Source: Virgibacillus ndiopensis
Lineage (GTDB): Bacteria > Bacillota > Bacilli > Bacillales > Amphibacillaceae
DNA: 64,000 bases
Reading direction: 5' to 3'
NCBI RefSeq assembly: GCF_900187325.1
Contig: NZ_FZMZ01000006.1
Location: 434,001-498,000 of the forward strand
A program made the position numbers and the translations under genes. The notes beneath the pieces are model-generated. The model was given only the letters and a program-made list of their open reading frames with translations. It searched no databases and had not been told where the DNA came from. This document shows positions 8,821 to 16,470 of this stretch, piece by piece (position 1 is the first letter of the stretch; each line of letters opens with the position of its first letter).

Positions 8821-9372
8821 TTGTGGCTAATAGGGGTGTTCGTCCTCCTAATGTTTGGCGTTAATTGGCTATACCCTTTTTCTGTTCTAAGTATTAATAA
8901 AGCATATACATATGATCCAGATAATGTGGTGGTAGATCAATACAAAAAGAACGTAAATAACTTTAAGGAGTTTTATAATAAACAGTCTAAACAGCCGAAA
9001 GCAGAGAATATAACTACAGATCGTGTTCGATACATTCTTGAGATGTTTGAGCAACCCTGGTTAACGGCAAAAGGACCAGTTAAAATAACTATACAAGATC
9101 TCGATAAAATTATGTTTGTAGTGAAGGAAGAGCGAAAAACATTGTTTGATTTGGCATTTAGTGAGGATTATGGTGAACGAAGCAAGGAGTTTCTAAAAAT
9201 GACAATTCAAATTTGTTTTGGTATAGAGGATGCGATTGAATCAATAAAAGACCCTCTTTTTAATGATAGGAAAACGATTAATATTCAAATCCGTAATCTT
9301 TATATGAGCTTTATTACTGCCTTTGATCGGTTTACTACATTCTATGAAGCAAATGTGAATGATGAATTCTAA
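8821..9372 (+). CDS. Membrane-anchored protein of unknown function, probable N-terminal frameshift
   Basis: The open frame begins abruptly with a membrane segment ('LWLIGVFVLLMFGVNWLYPF') followed by a hydrophilic ~155-residue domain I do not recognise. It has no ribosome site of its own. A good one, AAGGAG, sits 8 bases before ATG 8787 in another frame, which encodes a basic leader 'MKKRSKKLKLV' and then stops. Removing one T from the TTT at 8820-8822 joins this leader to the membrane segment to give a normal signal-anchor. The gene is therefore either frameshifted (a recent pseudogene) or affected by a base-calling error. It follows the lipoprotein gene closely. Confidence 0.55.
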   Translation: MWLIGVFVLLMFGVNWLYPFSVLSINKAYTYDPDNVVVDQYKKNVNNFKEFYNKQSKQPKAENITTDRVRYILEMFEQPWLTAKGPVKITIQDLDKIMFVVKEERKTLFDLAFSEDYGERSKEFLKMTIQICFGIEDAIESIKDPLFNDRKTINIQIRNLYMSFITAFDRFTTFYEANVNDEF

Positions 9373-9380
9373 AATAAAGA

Positions 9381-9404
9381 GTGGAGTACCATTTTGTACT
9401 CCAC
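9381..9404. terminator. Bidirectional terminator between convergent genes
   Basis: Perfect 9-bp stem GTGGAGTAC / GTACTCCAC with a 6-base loop. On the minus strand a U-rich tail follows; on the plus strand the tail is weaker. It separates the gene ending at 9372 from the ABC permease ending at 9414. Confidence 0.7.
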
Positions 9405-9413
9405 TTCTTATCC

Positions 9414-10658
9414 TTACGCTCGAATCCATTTCCAAATCTCTTTTGGCGAAGCATTTTTACCATACATTAAAATTCCCGTTTTAAATATTTTACCTGCTAG
9501 TTTCATACATAACCATACACTAACAATTAAAATAACCAAGGCAATTACAATTTCGATCCATGGCCACTCGTCTAGCATTGACAAACGAAGGAGCAGGACG
9601 CCTGGGGATGTAAATGGTATATAGCTTCCGAGCTGTGCAAGAAAGCCGCTTGGGTCATTAAGAACGGGTCCGATAAAGATAAATGGTAAAAATGGGAGCA
9701 TCAGCAGCATACCCTGGAAGTTCCCTGCTGTAGTGATATCGGATAGCGTTGCACCAATTCCAACAAAAATGGATGCAAACAACAGATATCCTAAAATTGC
9801 TACAGCAACTAATAGTATTGTTTGGGGAACGAGTAAATACTCAAATATTGGAATATCTGTTTTCCATATGGCAACTGGTAATGCAACCACAAGAAGTACG
9901 ATACCTTGAGTAAGTCCTAATACAAAGTAACCTAGAATTTTTCCTTGCATCAATTCAGCTGGTGTGAGAGACGATAAAATGATTTCAGCAATTTTGTCTT
10001 TTTTCTCTTGTGAAGCACTTTGAAAGATATTCATTCCGGTTAGAACAATCATAATTAGGATGATTCCAGCAAAAATTCCGGGTACAATGCGCCTCATTGA
10101 ATCTTCTTCTGTTTCTTGGTCAGCTCCTGATTTCCCATCGCTCACAGCGCTATCATCTGCGGTTGTTGCCTTAAATTTCAATCCCTTTGAAATAGCTGTT
10201 AGTTGTTCATCCGATAAATTCAGCTGTTCCATCTGCAGGGAGCGAATTGGTGCTGTCAATACGTTTACCTCACTCGTAAACAAGGAATCAATATCTTCAC
10301 TTGTGTAGACTGGTATGACTCCATTGGCTAATGCTTTATCATTTAGAAAAATGTATGCTGTATTTTCACTCGAATCTATCTTATCTTTTATTTCGGACTC
10401 TGTTAAGTCGGTTGGCTGCATTTCCCAATTTAGTCCACTTTGTTCAACTGTTTCCTGCAAACTAGAGAAAACATTTAACTCATCGTTAACAAAAACGTTT
10501 GTAGCTTCAGTATCCTCTTTATCTGAATCTCCAAAAATACTTGGCATAAAGAAGAAGAATAACATAAGTGCCGGCGTTAAAAATAGTGAAATGATAAACG
10601 ATTTATTTTTCATGTTTCGCTTAATTTCCCATTTGGCAACCTTTAAAGTATTACGCAT
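9414..10658 (-). CDS. ABC-2 type permease (NatB/YhaP-like)
   Basis: Membrane subunit of an ABC exporter, 414 residues from the ATG at 10658. One N-terminal segment ('SFIISLFLTPALMLFFFFMP') is followed by a ~160-residue extracytoplasmic domain and a C-terminal block of about five segments, the layout of NatB/YhaP (ABC-2). The start overlaps the stop of the upstream ATPase by 8 bases, so translation is coupled; an earlier in-frame start inside that gene is unlikely. It is the last gene of the five-gene operon and probably pairs with the ATPase at 10651-11577. Homologues export Na+ or drugs, but the substrate is unproven. Confidence 0.85.
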   Translation of the reverse strand: MRNTLKVAKWEIKRNMKNKSFIISLFLTPALMLFFFFMPSIFGDSDKEDTEATNVFVNDELNVFSSLQETVEQSGLNWEMQPTDLTESEIKDKIDSSENTAYIFLNDKALANGVIPVYTSEDIDSLFTSEVNVLTAPIRSLQMEQLNLSDEQLTAISKGLKFKATTADDSAVSDGKSGADQETEEDSMRRIVPGIFAGIILIMIVLTGMNIFQSASQEKKDKIAEIILSSLTPAELMQGKILGYFVLGLTQGIVLLVVALPVAIWKTDIPIFEYLLVPQTILLVAVAILGYLLFASIFVGIGATLSDITTAGNFQGMLLMLPFLPFIFIGPVLNDPSGFLAQLGSYIPFTSPGVLLLRLSMLDEWPWIEIVIALVILIVSVWLCMKLAGKIFKTGILMYGKNASPKEIWKWIRA

Positions 10659-11577
10659 GTGCCACACCTTCTTCCTGCAGTAAGTTTTTATCTGTAGCAA
10701 TATCAATAAATATTTCATGTAGCGAGATACGGTCAATCGATAGTTCCTGAACTACTAAACTATCAGGTAGATTTTTTAACCAATTCGTAGCTTGAACATC
10801 TTTAGAAAGATAGAGAATCGATGTATCATTATCCTGTTCAACTCGTTGTACATTAGGTATACGCTCTAGCTCAACATGATCGTTTTTACCGCGAATCGTG
10901 CATTTGAAATTTGCATATTGTGTTTTGACATCGTCCATATTTCCGTAGATAATTTTTTGCCCCCGATGAATCATAAATAAACGATCACACATTTCCTCTA
11001 CAAGATTCATTTGATGTGAGGATAAGAGAATTGCCGTCCCATTTTCTGCCAAGTTACGTATTTCATTTTTAAATAACTCTTGACTAACGGGATCTAGACC
11101 TGAGAAAGGCTCATCTAAAATGAGCAGTTCTGGTTCATGAATTATCGAGGCGATGAATTGTACTTTTTGTCCCATCCCTTTTGATAGCTCTTCAATGGAT
11201 ACGTTTTCTTTTCCTTCCAAGTCAAATTTTTTAAGATAGGCTAGTGCACGTTCTTTGGCCTTTTTTAACGGATAATCTTTAAGCTCTGCTAAATAAAGTA
11301 GAATATCCATTACTTTTACGTTTTTATACAAGCCCCGCTCTTCAGGTAAGTAGCCGATTTTATGTCGGGGAATGTTCTCATGATTTTGGAACGTAATTGT
11401 TCCCTCATCGGGGTACATAATCCCCATAATATTACGGATTGTCGTTGATTTACCAGCTCCATTTGGACCTAAAATTACCATGATTTCTCCTTTTCTTACA
11501 TCGAAGGAGATGTTTTTAATAATTTGCTTGTCTTTAAACGACTTTCCTAATTGCTCAACAGATAATACTGTTTTCAT
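10651..11577 (-). CDS. ABC transporter ATP-binding protein (NatA/YhaQ-like)
   Basis: Cytosolic ATPase of 308 residues. Walker A is 'GPNGAGKST' (about 38-46), the signature loop 'IEELSKGMGQKVQF' and Walker B 'LLILDEPFSGLDP' follow at normal spacing, and the H-loop is 'LSSHQ'. The ~90-residue C-terminal extension is typical of NatA/YhaQ-type ATPases paired with ABC-2 permeases. It starts 4 bases after the preceding ATPase gene, and its stop overlaps the permease start. The signature reads SKGMGQK instead of LSGGQ, a variation common in this subfamily. Confidence 0.9.
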   Translation of the reverse strand: MKTVLSVEQLGKSFKDKQIIKNISFDVRKGEIMVILGPNGAGKSTTIRNIMGIMYPDEGTITFQNHENIPRHKIGYLPEERGLYKNVKVMDILLYLAELKDYPLKKAKERALAYLKKFDLEGKENVSIEELSKGMGQKVQFIASIIHEPELLILDEPFSGLDPVSQELFKNEIRNLAENGTAILLSSHQMNLVEEMCDRLFMIHRGQKIIYGNMDDVKTQYANFKCTIRGKNDHVELERIPNVQRVEQDNDTSILYLSKDVQATNWLKNLPDSLVVQELSIDRISLHEIFIDIATDKNLLQEEGVAHA

Positions 11578-11581
11578 AGGC

Positions 11582-12448
11582 TTACCCTTCCTTTCCTTTG
11601 TTTACTAGGTAGGTGACAATGTCTTCTAAATCTACTGCACTGCGATTATTCCATGCAATATCGTTCTCGGTAAAAAATTTCTCCGTAGTGGCTGGGTTGT
11701 TTGAAATAAGTTGATGGTTTTCTCTTGAGACCTCTCCGGGTATTGTGCTTTCTGGAAGTGTGTCACTTATCCAATAACGTGCGTAACGCTCTGTTAGCGT
11801 TTCTTTTTCAAACGTACCAACATGCCTCCCGTTTTGTAATACGCATAAGTAGTCAGAAAGTTTCTTGATATCACCAGTTTGGTGACTTGCGATTACGATT
11901 GCACGTTCATCTTGATCGATCCAGTCGACCAACAAATCTATAAATTGTTTTTTTGACGGTATATCCATGAACGATGTGGGTTCATCCAGAATTAATAAGG
12001 GCGTGTTTCTAGGGATAGTTAATGCAAGGCTTAGTTTCTGTTGTATCCCTTGAGAAAGTTTTCTGTACCGTTTATTCAACGGAATGTCAAATAGCTCAAC
12101 AATTTTAGTAAACAATGCATCATCCCAGTTAGGATATAAAGGGGAAGTCAAACCTTTCAGCGTATTCCCTGTATAAGCATTCCAACCAATTCTTGTTTGA
12201 GGAAGGTATGCAATTTGATTTTTCCAGCTTTCATCCTGACCATAGACAAATTTATCAAATACCTTAATATTTCCCATATCAGGATTTGCTAAATTCATAA
12301 TGAGTTTGAGTAATGTACTTTTTCCAGAACCATTATTTCCGACTAAAGCCGTTATTGTACCAGGATCAATGTGCAAGTCAATAGGCCCTAACTGAAAGTC
12401 ATCGTCTATTTTCTTTTGTAAATCATTTATTTCTAGCCATGTTTTCAT
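11582..12448 (-). CDS. ABC transporter ATP-binding protein (YtrB-like)
   Basis: ATPase of 288 residues with Walker A 'GNNGSGKST', signature 'RKLSQGIQQKLSLAL', Walker B 'LLILDEPTSFMDI' and switch histidine in 'VIASHQTGD'. AAGGAG precedes ATG and only 3 bases separate it from the GntR gene upstream. In the B. subtilis ytr operon a GntR regulator of the same subfamily precedes a similar ATPase. Its membrane partner is most likely the 240-residue permease at the head of this operon (12875-13597). Confidence 0.88.
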   Translation of the reverse strand: MKTWLEINDLQKKIDDDFQLGPIDLHIDPGTITALVGNNGSGKSTLLKLIMNLANPDMGNIKVFDKFVYGQDESWKNQIAYLPQTRIGWNAYTGNTLKGLTSPLYPNWDDALFTKIVELFDIPLNKRYRKLSQGIQQKLSLALTIPRNTPLLILDEPTSFMDIPSKKQFIDLLVDWIDQDERAIVIASHQTGDIKKLSDYLCVLQNGRHVGTFEKETLTERYARYWISDTLPESTIPGEVSRENHQLISNNPATTEKFFTENDIAWNNRSAVDLEDIVTYLVNKGKEG

Positions 12449-12451
12449 GAA

Positions 12452-12853
12452 TTAATCTCCTTTCCGACTTGATCGTTGTGAACGTATAACTTCTTGAAAA
12501 ATCTCTTCAATCTGATCAAGTGAATAATCATATTGAACTGCTGTATCGACGGCTTTTTCTATGGTTTGATAAACGGATGAGATCTTCACTTGTTGCTTCG
12601 TAGCATCCTCTATTTCAGCAACAAAGGTTCCTTTTCCTTGTGATGTACGTATAAATCCTTGGTGCTCTAAATCCTGGTATGCTCTTCTGGTTGTAATAAT
12701 GCTGATTTCCAGGTCTTTTGAAAGTACACGAATAGATGGTAAAGGTGTTCCCGCGACTAATTGTCCACCAGCTATAAGTGCTTTTAATTGGTTTACTATT
12801 TGATGATAAATTGGCTCTCTGGAATCTTTCGAAAGCCGTATCGGTAGTTCCAC
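12452..12853 (-). CDS. GntR-family regulator, YtrA subfamily
   Basis: Short (~133-residue) DNA-binding repressor. An N-terminal winged helix ('PIYHQIVNQLKALI', 'LPSIRVLSKDLEISIITTRRAYQDLEHQGFI') is followed by only a short C-terminal tail, which defines the YtrA group whose members regulate ABC transporter operons. A GTG at 12862 is in frame, but the AGGGG ribosome site 8 bases before GTG 12853 favours the latter. It is the second gene of the operon and probably autoregulates it. A perfect 12-bp palindrome in the promoter region (13634-13645) is a candidate operator. Confidence 0.88.
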   Translation of the reverse strand: MELPIRLSKDSREPIYHQIVNQLKALIAGGQLVAGTPLPSIRVLSKDLEISIITTRRAYQDLEHQGFIRTSQGKGTFVAEIEDATKQQVKISSVYQTIEKAVDTAVQYDYSLDQIEEIFQEVIRSQRSSRKGD

Positions 12854-12874
12854 GGCACACACCCCTTTTTGAGT

Positions 12875-13597
12875 TTATAGATAATCTAATTTTTCCATCG
12901 TTTTTTTCATATATTGCTGCCAGTAATTGAATCCAATGAGTGCCATTAGAATGGATAGTGTAGTGGATAAAAGTGGCCATTTTTTGGCGAATATAATTGT
13001 CCATTGAACAATTCCATGATCGGACACTAACTGAAAGATAGAGAAAATAAACATGGCACCGATTAGAAATAGAACTCCATAAATGATCATCGAAGTGTTA
13101 TTTACTTTTTCACCTGCGTCACTAGCGGGAAAGATGTATCCAGCATATACCCCGAAAGATAACCAAATGATTGAAAATACACCGTAAGAAACTAAAGACA
13201 TCAATTCTTGTAATTCCGGTGTTAGAAGGTATAAGGAAACTAATAAAGCAAGTTGGAATGGAAAAGCATAGACGAAATGTACAATAAATCTACTTTTAAC
13301 AATTACTTGTTGTCTTACTGGAAGTTGCTTTAGCATTACTAATGAGGGCGATGCAAAAATCCCTTCATTAATTTTCTTATTTTGAAAATCCTTTGGTTTC
13401 GTCCAAATCATTGAAATAGTGAAAATGACGATAAAAAACACGTCAAATCCTGCAAAGTTTTTTTCTAAATAAGAACCTGCTGATGACACAATGAACAATA
13501 CCATTAGGATGAAAAATAAAATTAAACCTAAAAAACTTTTTTTCGATGCATTTAATTCAAACCTTGCTAACCAAAAGGCCAGCTTCCAGTCCTGCAT
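12875..13597 (-). CDS. ABC transporter permease (multi-pass membrane protein)
   Basis: A 240-residue membrane protein with six apparent hydrophobic segments and a basic C-terminal tail. AAAGGAG is 8 bases upstream of the ATG at 13597, whereas an upstream in-frame TTG overlaps that site. There is no recognisable Pfam-style motif, but length, topology and operon position fit the membrane half of a YtrB-type ABC system. It is the first gene of the operon, 21 bases before the GntR gene. Confidence 0.75.
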   Translation of the reverse strand: MQDWKLAFWLARFELNASKKSFLGLILFFILMVLFIVSSAGSYLEKNFAGFDVFFIVIFTISMIWTKPKDFQNKKINEGIFASPSLVMLKQLPVRQQVIVKSRFIVHFVYAFPFQLALLVSLYLLTPELQELMSLVSYGVFSIIWLSFGVYAGYIFPASDAGEKVNNTSMIIYGVLFLIGAMFIFSIFQLVSDHGIVQWTIIFAKKWPLLSTTLSILMALIGFNYWQQYMKKTMEKLDYL

Positions 13598-13633
13598 AAT
13601 GGTAACTCCTTTCAAACTGTTATAGTGTGTATG

Positions 13634-13645
13634 TGTATATATACA
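13634..13645. promoter_or_regulatory. Perfect palindrome, candidate GntR operator
   Basis: TGTATATATACA is a 12-bp perfect palindrome, 37 bases before the permease start and within the divergent region shared with the oxidoreductase gene. Its position suits the operator of the YtrA-type regulator. AT-rich palindromes also occur by chance, so the call is tentative. Confidence 0.35.
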
Positions 13646-13741
13646 GTTTATTTTATTTTGAAATGGAATGCAAGCTTTTTTTAAATAGATATAAAGATAG
13701 ATAACTGGTAAAGTAATTGTATATAAGGGAGTGATCGGAAA

Positions 13742-14725
13742 ATGAAGTATGGCACAATTGGAACAAGCTGGATTACAGATTCTTTTATAAAGGCTTCTAA
13801 AAAAATTAGTGATTTAACGCTTACAGCAGTATATTCACGATCAGAAGAGAAGGCGAGAAACTTTGCTGATACACATGGTGTAAAACATGCTTTTACCGAT
13901 TTAGAACATATGGCAAAAAGTGATGTGATCGATTGTATTTATATTGCATCACCAAATTCGTTGCATTATGAACAAGCGATTCTATTTTTGAAGTACAAAA
14001 AACATATCATTTGTGAGAAACCAATTTTTTCGAATACGAAAGAGTTAAAAGAGGCATATAAAGTAGCGGAAGAGAATAATGTTTATTTATTTGAAGCCAT
14101 TCGCAGTATACATGCACCTAATTTTAAACGATTAAAAGAAAATATGGCTGAAATTGGTAAGATGCGAAGTGCAATTTTGCATCAAGTTCGCTATTCATCT
14201 AAATATAACAGTTATTTAGCTGGTAATAACCCAAATATTTTCTCTGCCGAGTTTTCTGGTGGAGCACTAGTTGATATGGGAATTTATCCGCTTTATTTGG
14301 CAGTAGCTCTTTTTGGGGAACCTGATAGTGTATCGTATATAGCTACTAAATTGGACTCCGGAGTAGACGGTAGTGGAACTCTTGTCTTGAGTTATGCAGA
14401 TTTTACTTGTACGATAATGTGTTCAAAAATAGTTACTTCGTATATTCCATGTGAAATTCATGGTGAAAGTGGAACATTTGTATTTGAAGATGTATCGAAA
14501 ATAAATGAACTTAGATTGATTGACAATCAAACAAACCAGGTTACAACAATAGAGACACCTGATATTAAGGAAGATATGGTGTATGAGATTGGCAATTTTA
14601 GAAGAATTATAAAGACAAATAGTGTACAAGAATACGAGGAATTGAAGGAGCTTAGCCTAATTGTGCTATCCATTACTGAAGAAGCAAGAAGACAAAATGA
14701 CATTGTGTATGATTGTGAGAGATAA
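13742..14725 (+). CDS. Gfo/Idh/MocA-family NAD(P)-dependent oxidoreductase (YulF-like)
   Basis: Soluble dehydrogenase of 327 residues, the family's usual length. The N-terminal Rossmann fold begins 'YGTIGTSWIT', and the family lysine is K93 in 'CEKPIFSN'. The C-terminal alpha/beta domain carries 'GGALVDMGIYPLYLA', in which the D-x-G-x-Y pattern is the active-site face. GGGAG precedes ATG. It is a single gene divergent from the ABC operon. The substrate is probably a sugar or polyol derivative but is not identifiable. Confidence 0.85.
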   Translation: MKYGTIGTSWITDSFIKASKKISDLTLTAVYSRSEEKARNFADTHGVKHAFTDLEHMAKSDVIDCIYIASPNSLHYEQAILFLKYKKHIICEKPIFSNTKELKEAYKVAEENNVYLFEAIRSIHAPNFKRLKENMAEIGKMRSAILHQVRYSSKYNSYLAGNNPNIFSAEFSGGALVDMGIYPLYLAVALFGEPDSVSYIATKLDSGVDGSGTLVLSYADFTCTIMCSKIVTSYIPCEIHGESGTFVFEDVSKINELRLIDNQTNQVTTIETPDIKEDMVYEIGNFRRIIKTNSVQEYEELKELSLIVLSITEEARRQNDIVYDCER

Positions 14726-14811
14726 GGAAATCGGAAAAATAAACGATGACAAGATGAAGTTAGTTTGGTAGGCTTAACTAAGCAAGCAAATTTCATAAAC
14801 GAATTACAACT

Positions 14812-14905
14812 ACTAGGGGTGCCCAGTAATGTGGGCTGAGAGGAGAGCGCGTGAGCTTTCTGACTCTTATCGACCTGATCTGGTTAATACCAGCGGAGGG
14901 AAGTA
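14812..14905 (+). promoter_or_regulatory. TPP riboswitch (THI element)
   Basis: The conserved blocks are present in order: ACTAGGGGTGCCC, GGGCTGAGAGGAGA, then GACCTGATCTGG, TTAATACCAGCGGAGGGAAGT. These form the pyrimidine-sensing and pyrophosphate-sensing arms. A terminator hairpin follows at 14943-14974, so TPP binding probably ends transcription before thiW and tenA. Confidence 0.95.
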
Positions 14906-14942
14906 GTCATGATACATACGTCTATTTCCTATATCCATATCA

Positions 14943-14974
14943 AGTCAGTCCCATCTTTTGGTGCTGGCTTTTTT
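14943..14974 (+). terminator. Expression-platform terminator of TPP riboswitch
   Basis: AGTCAG pairs with CTGGCT (with G-U), the stem is extended by CCA/TGG, and a run of six T follows. It lies about 40 bases past the aptamer. Confidence 0.75.
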
Positions 14975-14983
14975 GTTTGCGAT

Positions 14984-15140
14984 TTTATCCCGCCTTAACG
15001 GGCAGTAAATCCCTTAGCGAAAAGGTTCCAAAGAAATTAAAGGAAGTTAAGTGGGGTCAACTGCCCGTAAAGGTCCGATTCTGTTCAACTAACATTTAGT
15101 GGGGGAGAAAAGAACCCCCACTGAAAGAAGTTTCATTTTA
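14984..15140. repeat. Interspersed repeat, long form, in thiW leader
   Basis: The outer sequences (TTATCCCGCCTTAACGGGCAGTA at the left and CCCCCACTGAAAGAAGTTTCA at the right) recur in reverse orientation, joined almost directly, at 27956-28007. The inner part holds a second GGGCAGT-type block and an 8-bp stem AGTGGGGG/CCCCCACT (15098-15122). It lies between the riboswitch terminator and thiW and would be transcribed in the leader. Confidence 0.65.
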
Positions 15141-15157
15141 TTGAGAGGAGGGCTGTG

Positions 15158-15652
15158 ATGGATCGTCGTACACGGTTACTTACAACTTTAGCTGTGTTTA
15201 TTGCAATTGGAACAGTGGGTGCGCAATTACTATGGTTTCCTGCTGGCATTGCAAAAGCATATCCAGTTCAACATGCGGTGAATGTGATGGCTGCTATTAC
15301 ACTTGGACCTGTTCCAGCTGTGGTTATTGCATTTATGACAGGACTAATTCGCAATCTACTTGGGCTTGGAACATTATTGGCATTTCCAGGTGGGATGATT
15401 GGTGCATGTTTAGCTGGGGTGTTGTATAAATGGTTTGGTTATAAAATGCTTGCTGTCATGGGCGAAGTAATTGGAACTGGAATAATTGGAGCTCTTTTTG
15501 CTGTACCTTATGCCAACTTATTGATGGGAAGCTCACTCGGTGCTTTTGTATTTTTACCATCATTCTTGGTCAGCAGTATTTCAGGAGCATTTATTGGTTG
15601 GTTCGTTGTTATACGCGTGAAGCGTACAAATGTTTTACAAAATATATCATAG
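15158..15652 (+). CDS. thiW: ThiW, thiamine-precursor ECF transporter S component
   Basis: Integral membrane substrate-binding (S) component of an energy-coupling-factor transporter, 164 residues with about five to six segments and conserved small-residue helices ('GPVPAVVIAFMTGLIRNLLGLGTLLAFPGGMIGA'). ThiW proteins are predicted to import a thiamine precursor, probably a thiazole. AGGAGG is 6 bases before the ATG at 15158; an in-frame GTG lies just upstream. The TPP riboswitch upstream and tenA downstream fix its pathway. The ECF energising module (EcfA/T) is not in the window and is presumably shared. Confidence 0.92.
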   Translation: MDRRTRLLTTLAVFIAIGTVGAQLLWFPAGIAKAYPVQHAVNVMAAITLGPVPAVVIAFMTGLIRNLLGLGTLLAFPGGMIGACLAGVLYKWFGYKMLAVMGEVIGTGIIGALFAVPYANLLMGSSLGAFVFLPSFLVSSISGAFIGWFVVIRVKRTNVLQNIS

Positions 15653-15663
15653 GAGGTTAAATA

Positions 15664-16350
15664 ATGACATTTACAGACAATCTACGTAAAGAAAATGATG
15701 ATGTATTTCAGGAGATCTTTAATCATTCTTTCGTACAAGGAATTGGTAAAGGGAATGTACCAAAAGAGGCATTGGCACATTATATTAAGGCTGATTATGA
15801 ATACCTAAACGCATTTATGTACATTTACGGTATTGCAATCTCTAAGTCAGATAATCGAGATGATATTCAGTATTTCAATAGTCAAATTGATTTCGTTTTA
15901 AATAGTGAAATCCATCCACATAATAATTTTTGCGAGCACATTGGTGTTAGCTATGAAGAATTACAAGGTTACCCGCTACCGCCAACGGCAGATCACTATG
16001 TGAAGCATATGATGTATCATGCACACATGGGAAGACTGGGTGAAATTGTAGGTGCGTTGTTGCCATGCCCATGGACATATTTAGAGATTGGTAAGGAACT
16101 GATGAATTCATACAAGCCAACTATCGATCATCCTTTTTATAATTGGATTACATTTTATGCTGATGAACGAGTAGAAAATACAACATTGCAAATGCGAAAA
16201 CGCTTGGATAATTTTGCTGCAAATGCTAGTAAAGAGGAACAAGAACAGATTAAAATTGCTTTTAGAAAAAGCTGTCAATTAGAGCTGGCATTTTGGGAAA
16301 TGGCATATACCTGTGAAAAATGGCCAGTTGGTGACTATGTGAAGATGTGA
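15664..16350 (+). CDS. tenA: Thiaminase II / aminopyrimidine aminohydrolase TenA
   Basis: Cytosolic 228-residue all-helical enzyme that hydrolyses aminomethyl-pyrimidine breakdown products of thiamine to HMP for salvage. The catalytic cysteine is C135 in 'LLPCPWTY' and the substrate-binding aspartate is D44 in 'KADYEYL', both at B. subtilis TenA numbering. Tyrosines and glutamate of 'LELAFWEMAY' follow near 207. It starts 11 bases after thiW with AGGAGG, in the TPP-controlled unit. A terminator follows. Confidence 0.95.
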   Translation: MTFTDNLRKENDDVFQEIFNHSFVQGIGKGNVPKEALAHYIKADYEYLNAFMYIYGIAISKSDNRDDIQYFNSQIDFVLNSEIHPHNNFCEHIGVSYEELQGYPLPPTADHYVKHMMYHAHMGRLGEIVGALLPCPWTYLEIGKELMNSYKPTIDHPFYNWITFYADERVENTTLQMRKRLDNFAANASKEEQEQIKIAFRKSCQLELAFWEMAYTCEKWPVGDYVKM

Positions 16351-16358
16351 ATGTTCGG

Positions 16359-16390
16359 GGATGTTTTCTCTTGAGGGAAGCATCCTTTTT
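16359..16390 (+). terminator. Terminator after tenA
   Basis: Stem GGATGTTTTC with GGGAAGCATCC (some G-U pairs) followed by seven T. Ends the thiW-tenA transcript. Confidence 0.75.
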
Positions 16391-16470
16391 TTCGAATTAT
16401 AGAGAAATGCTAATCTTGTCGAAACATGCTAAGCTATAAGTAAACTTATCTATAAACTAGAGGTGTAACT

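Noticed and set aside
8781-8866. Independent small gene starting at ATG 8781/8787
   Set aside because: The 26-residue product is simply the basic leader of the frameshifted downstream gene followed by an out-of-frame tail.
14851-15099. Plus-strand ORF of 82 codons
   Set aside because: It runs through the TPP riboswitch, its terminator and a repeat; no ribosome site and composition unlike a protein.
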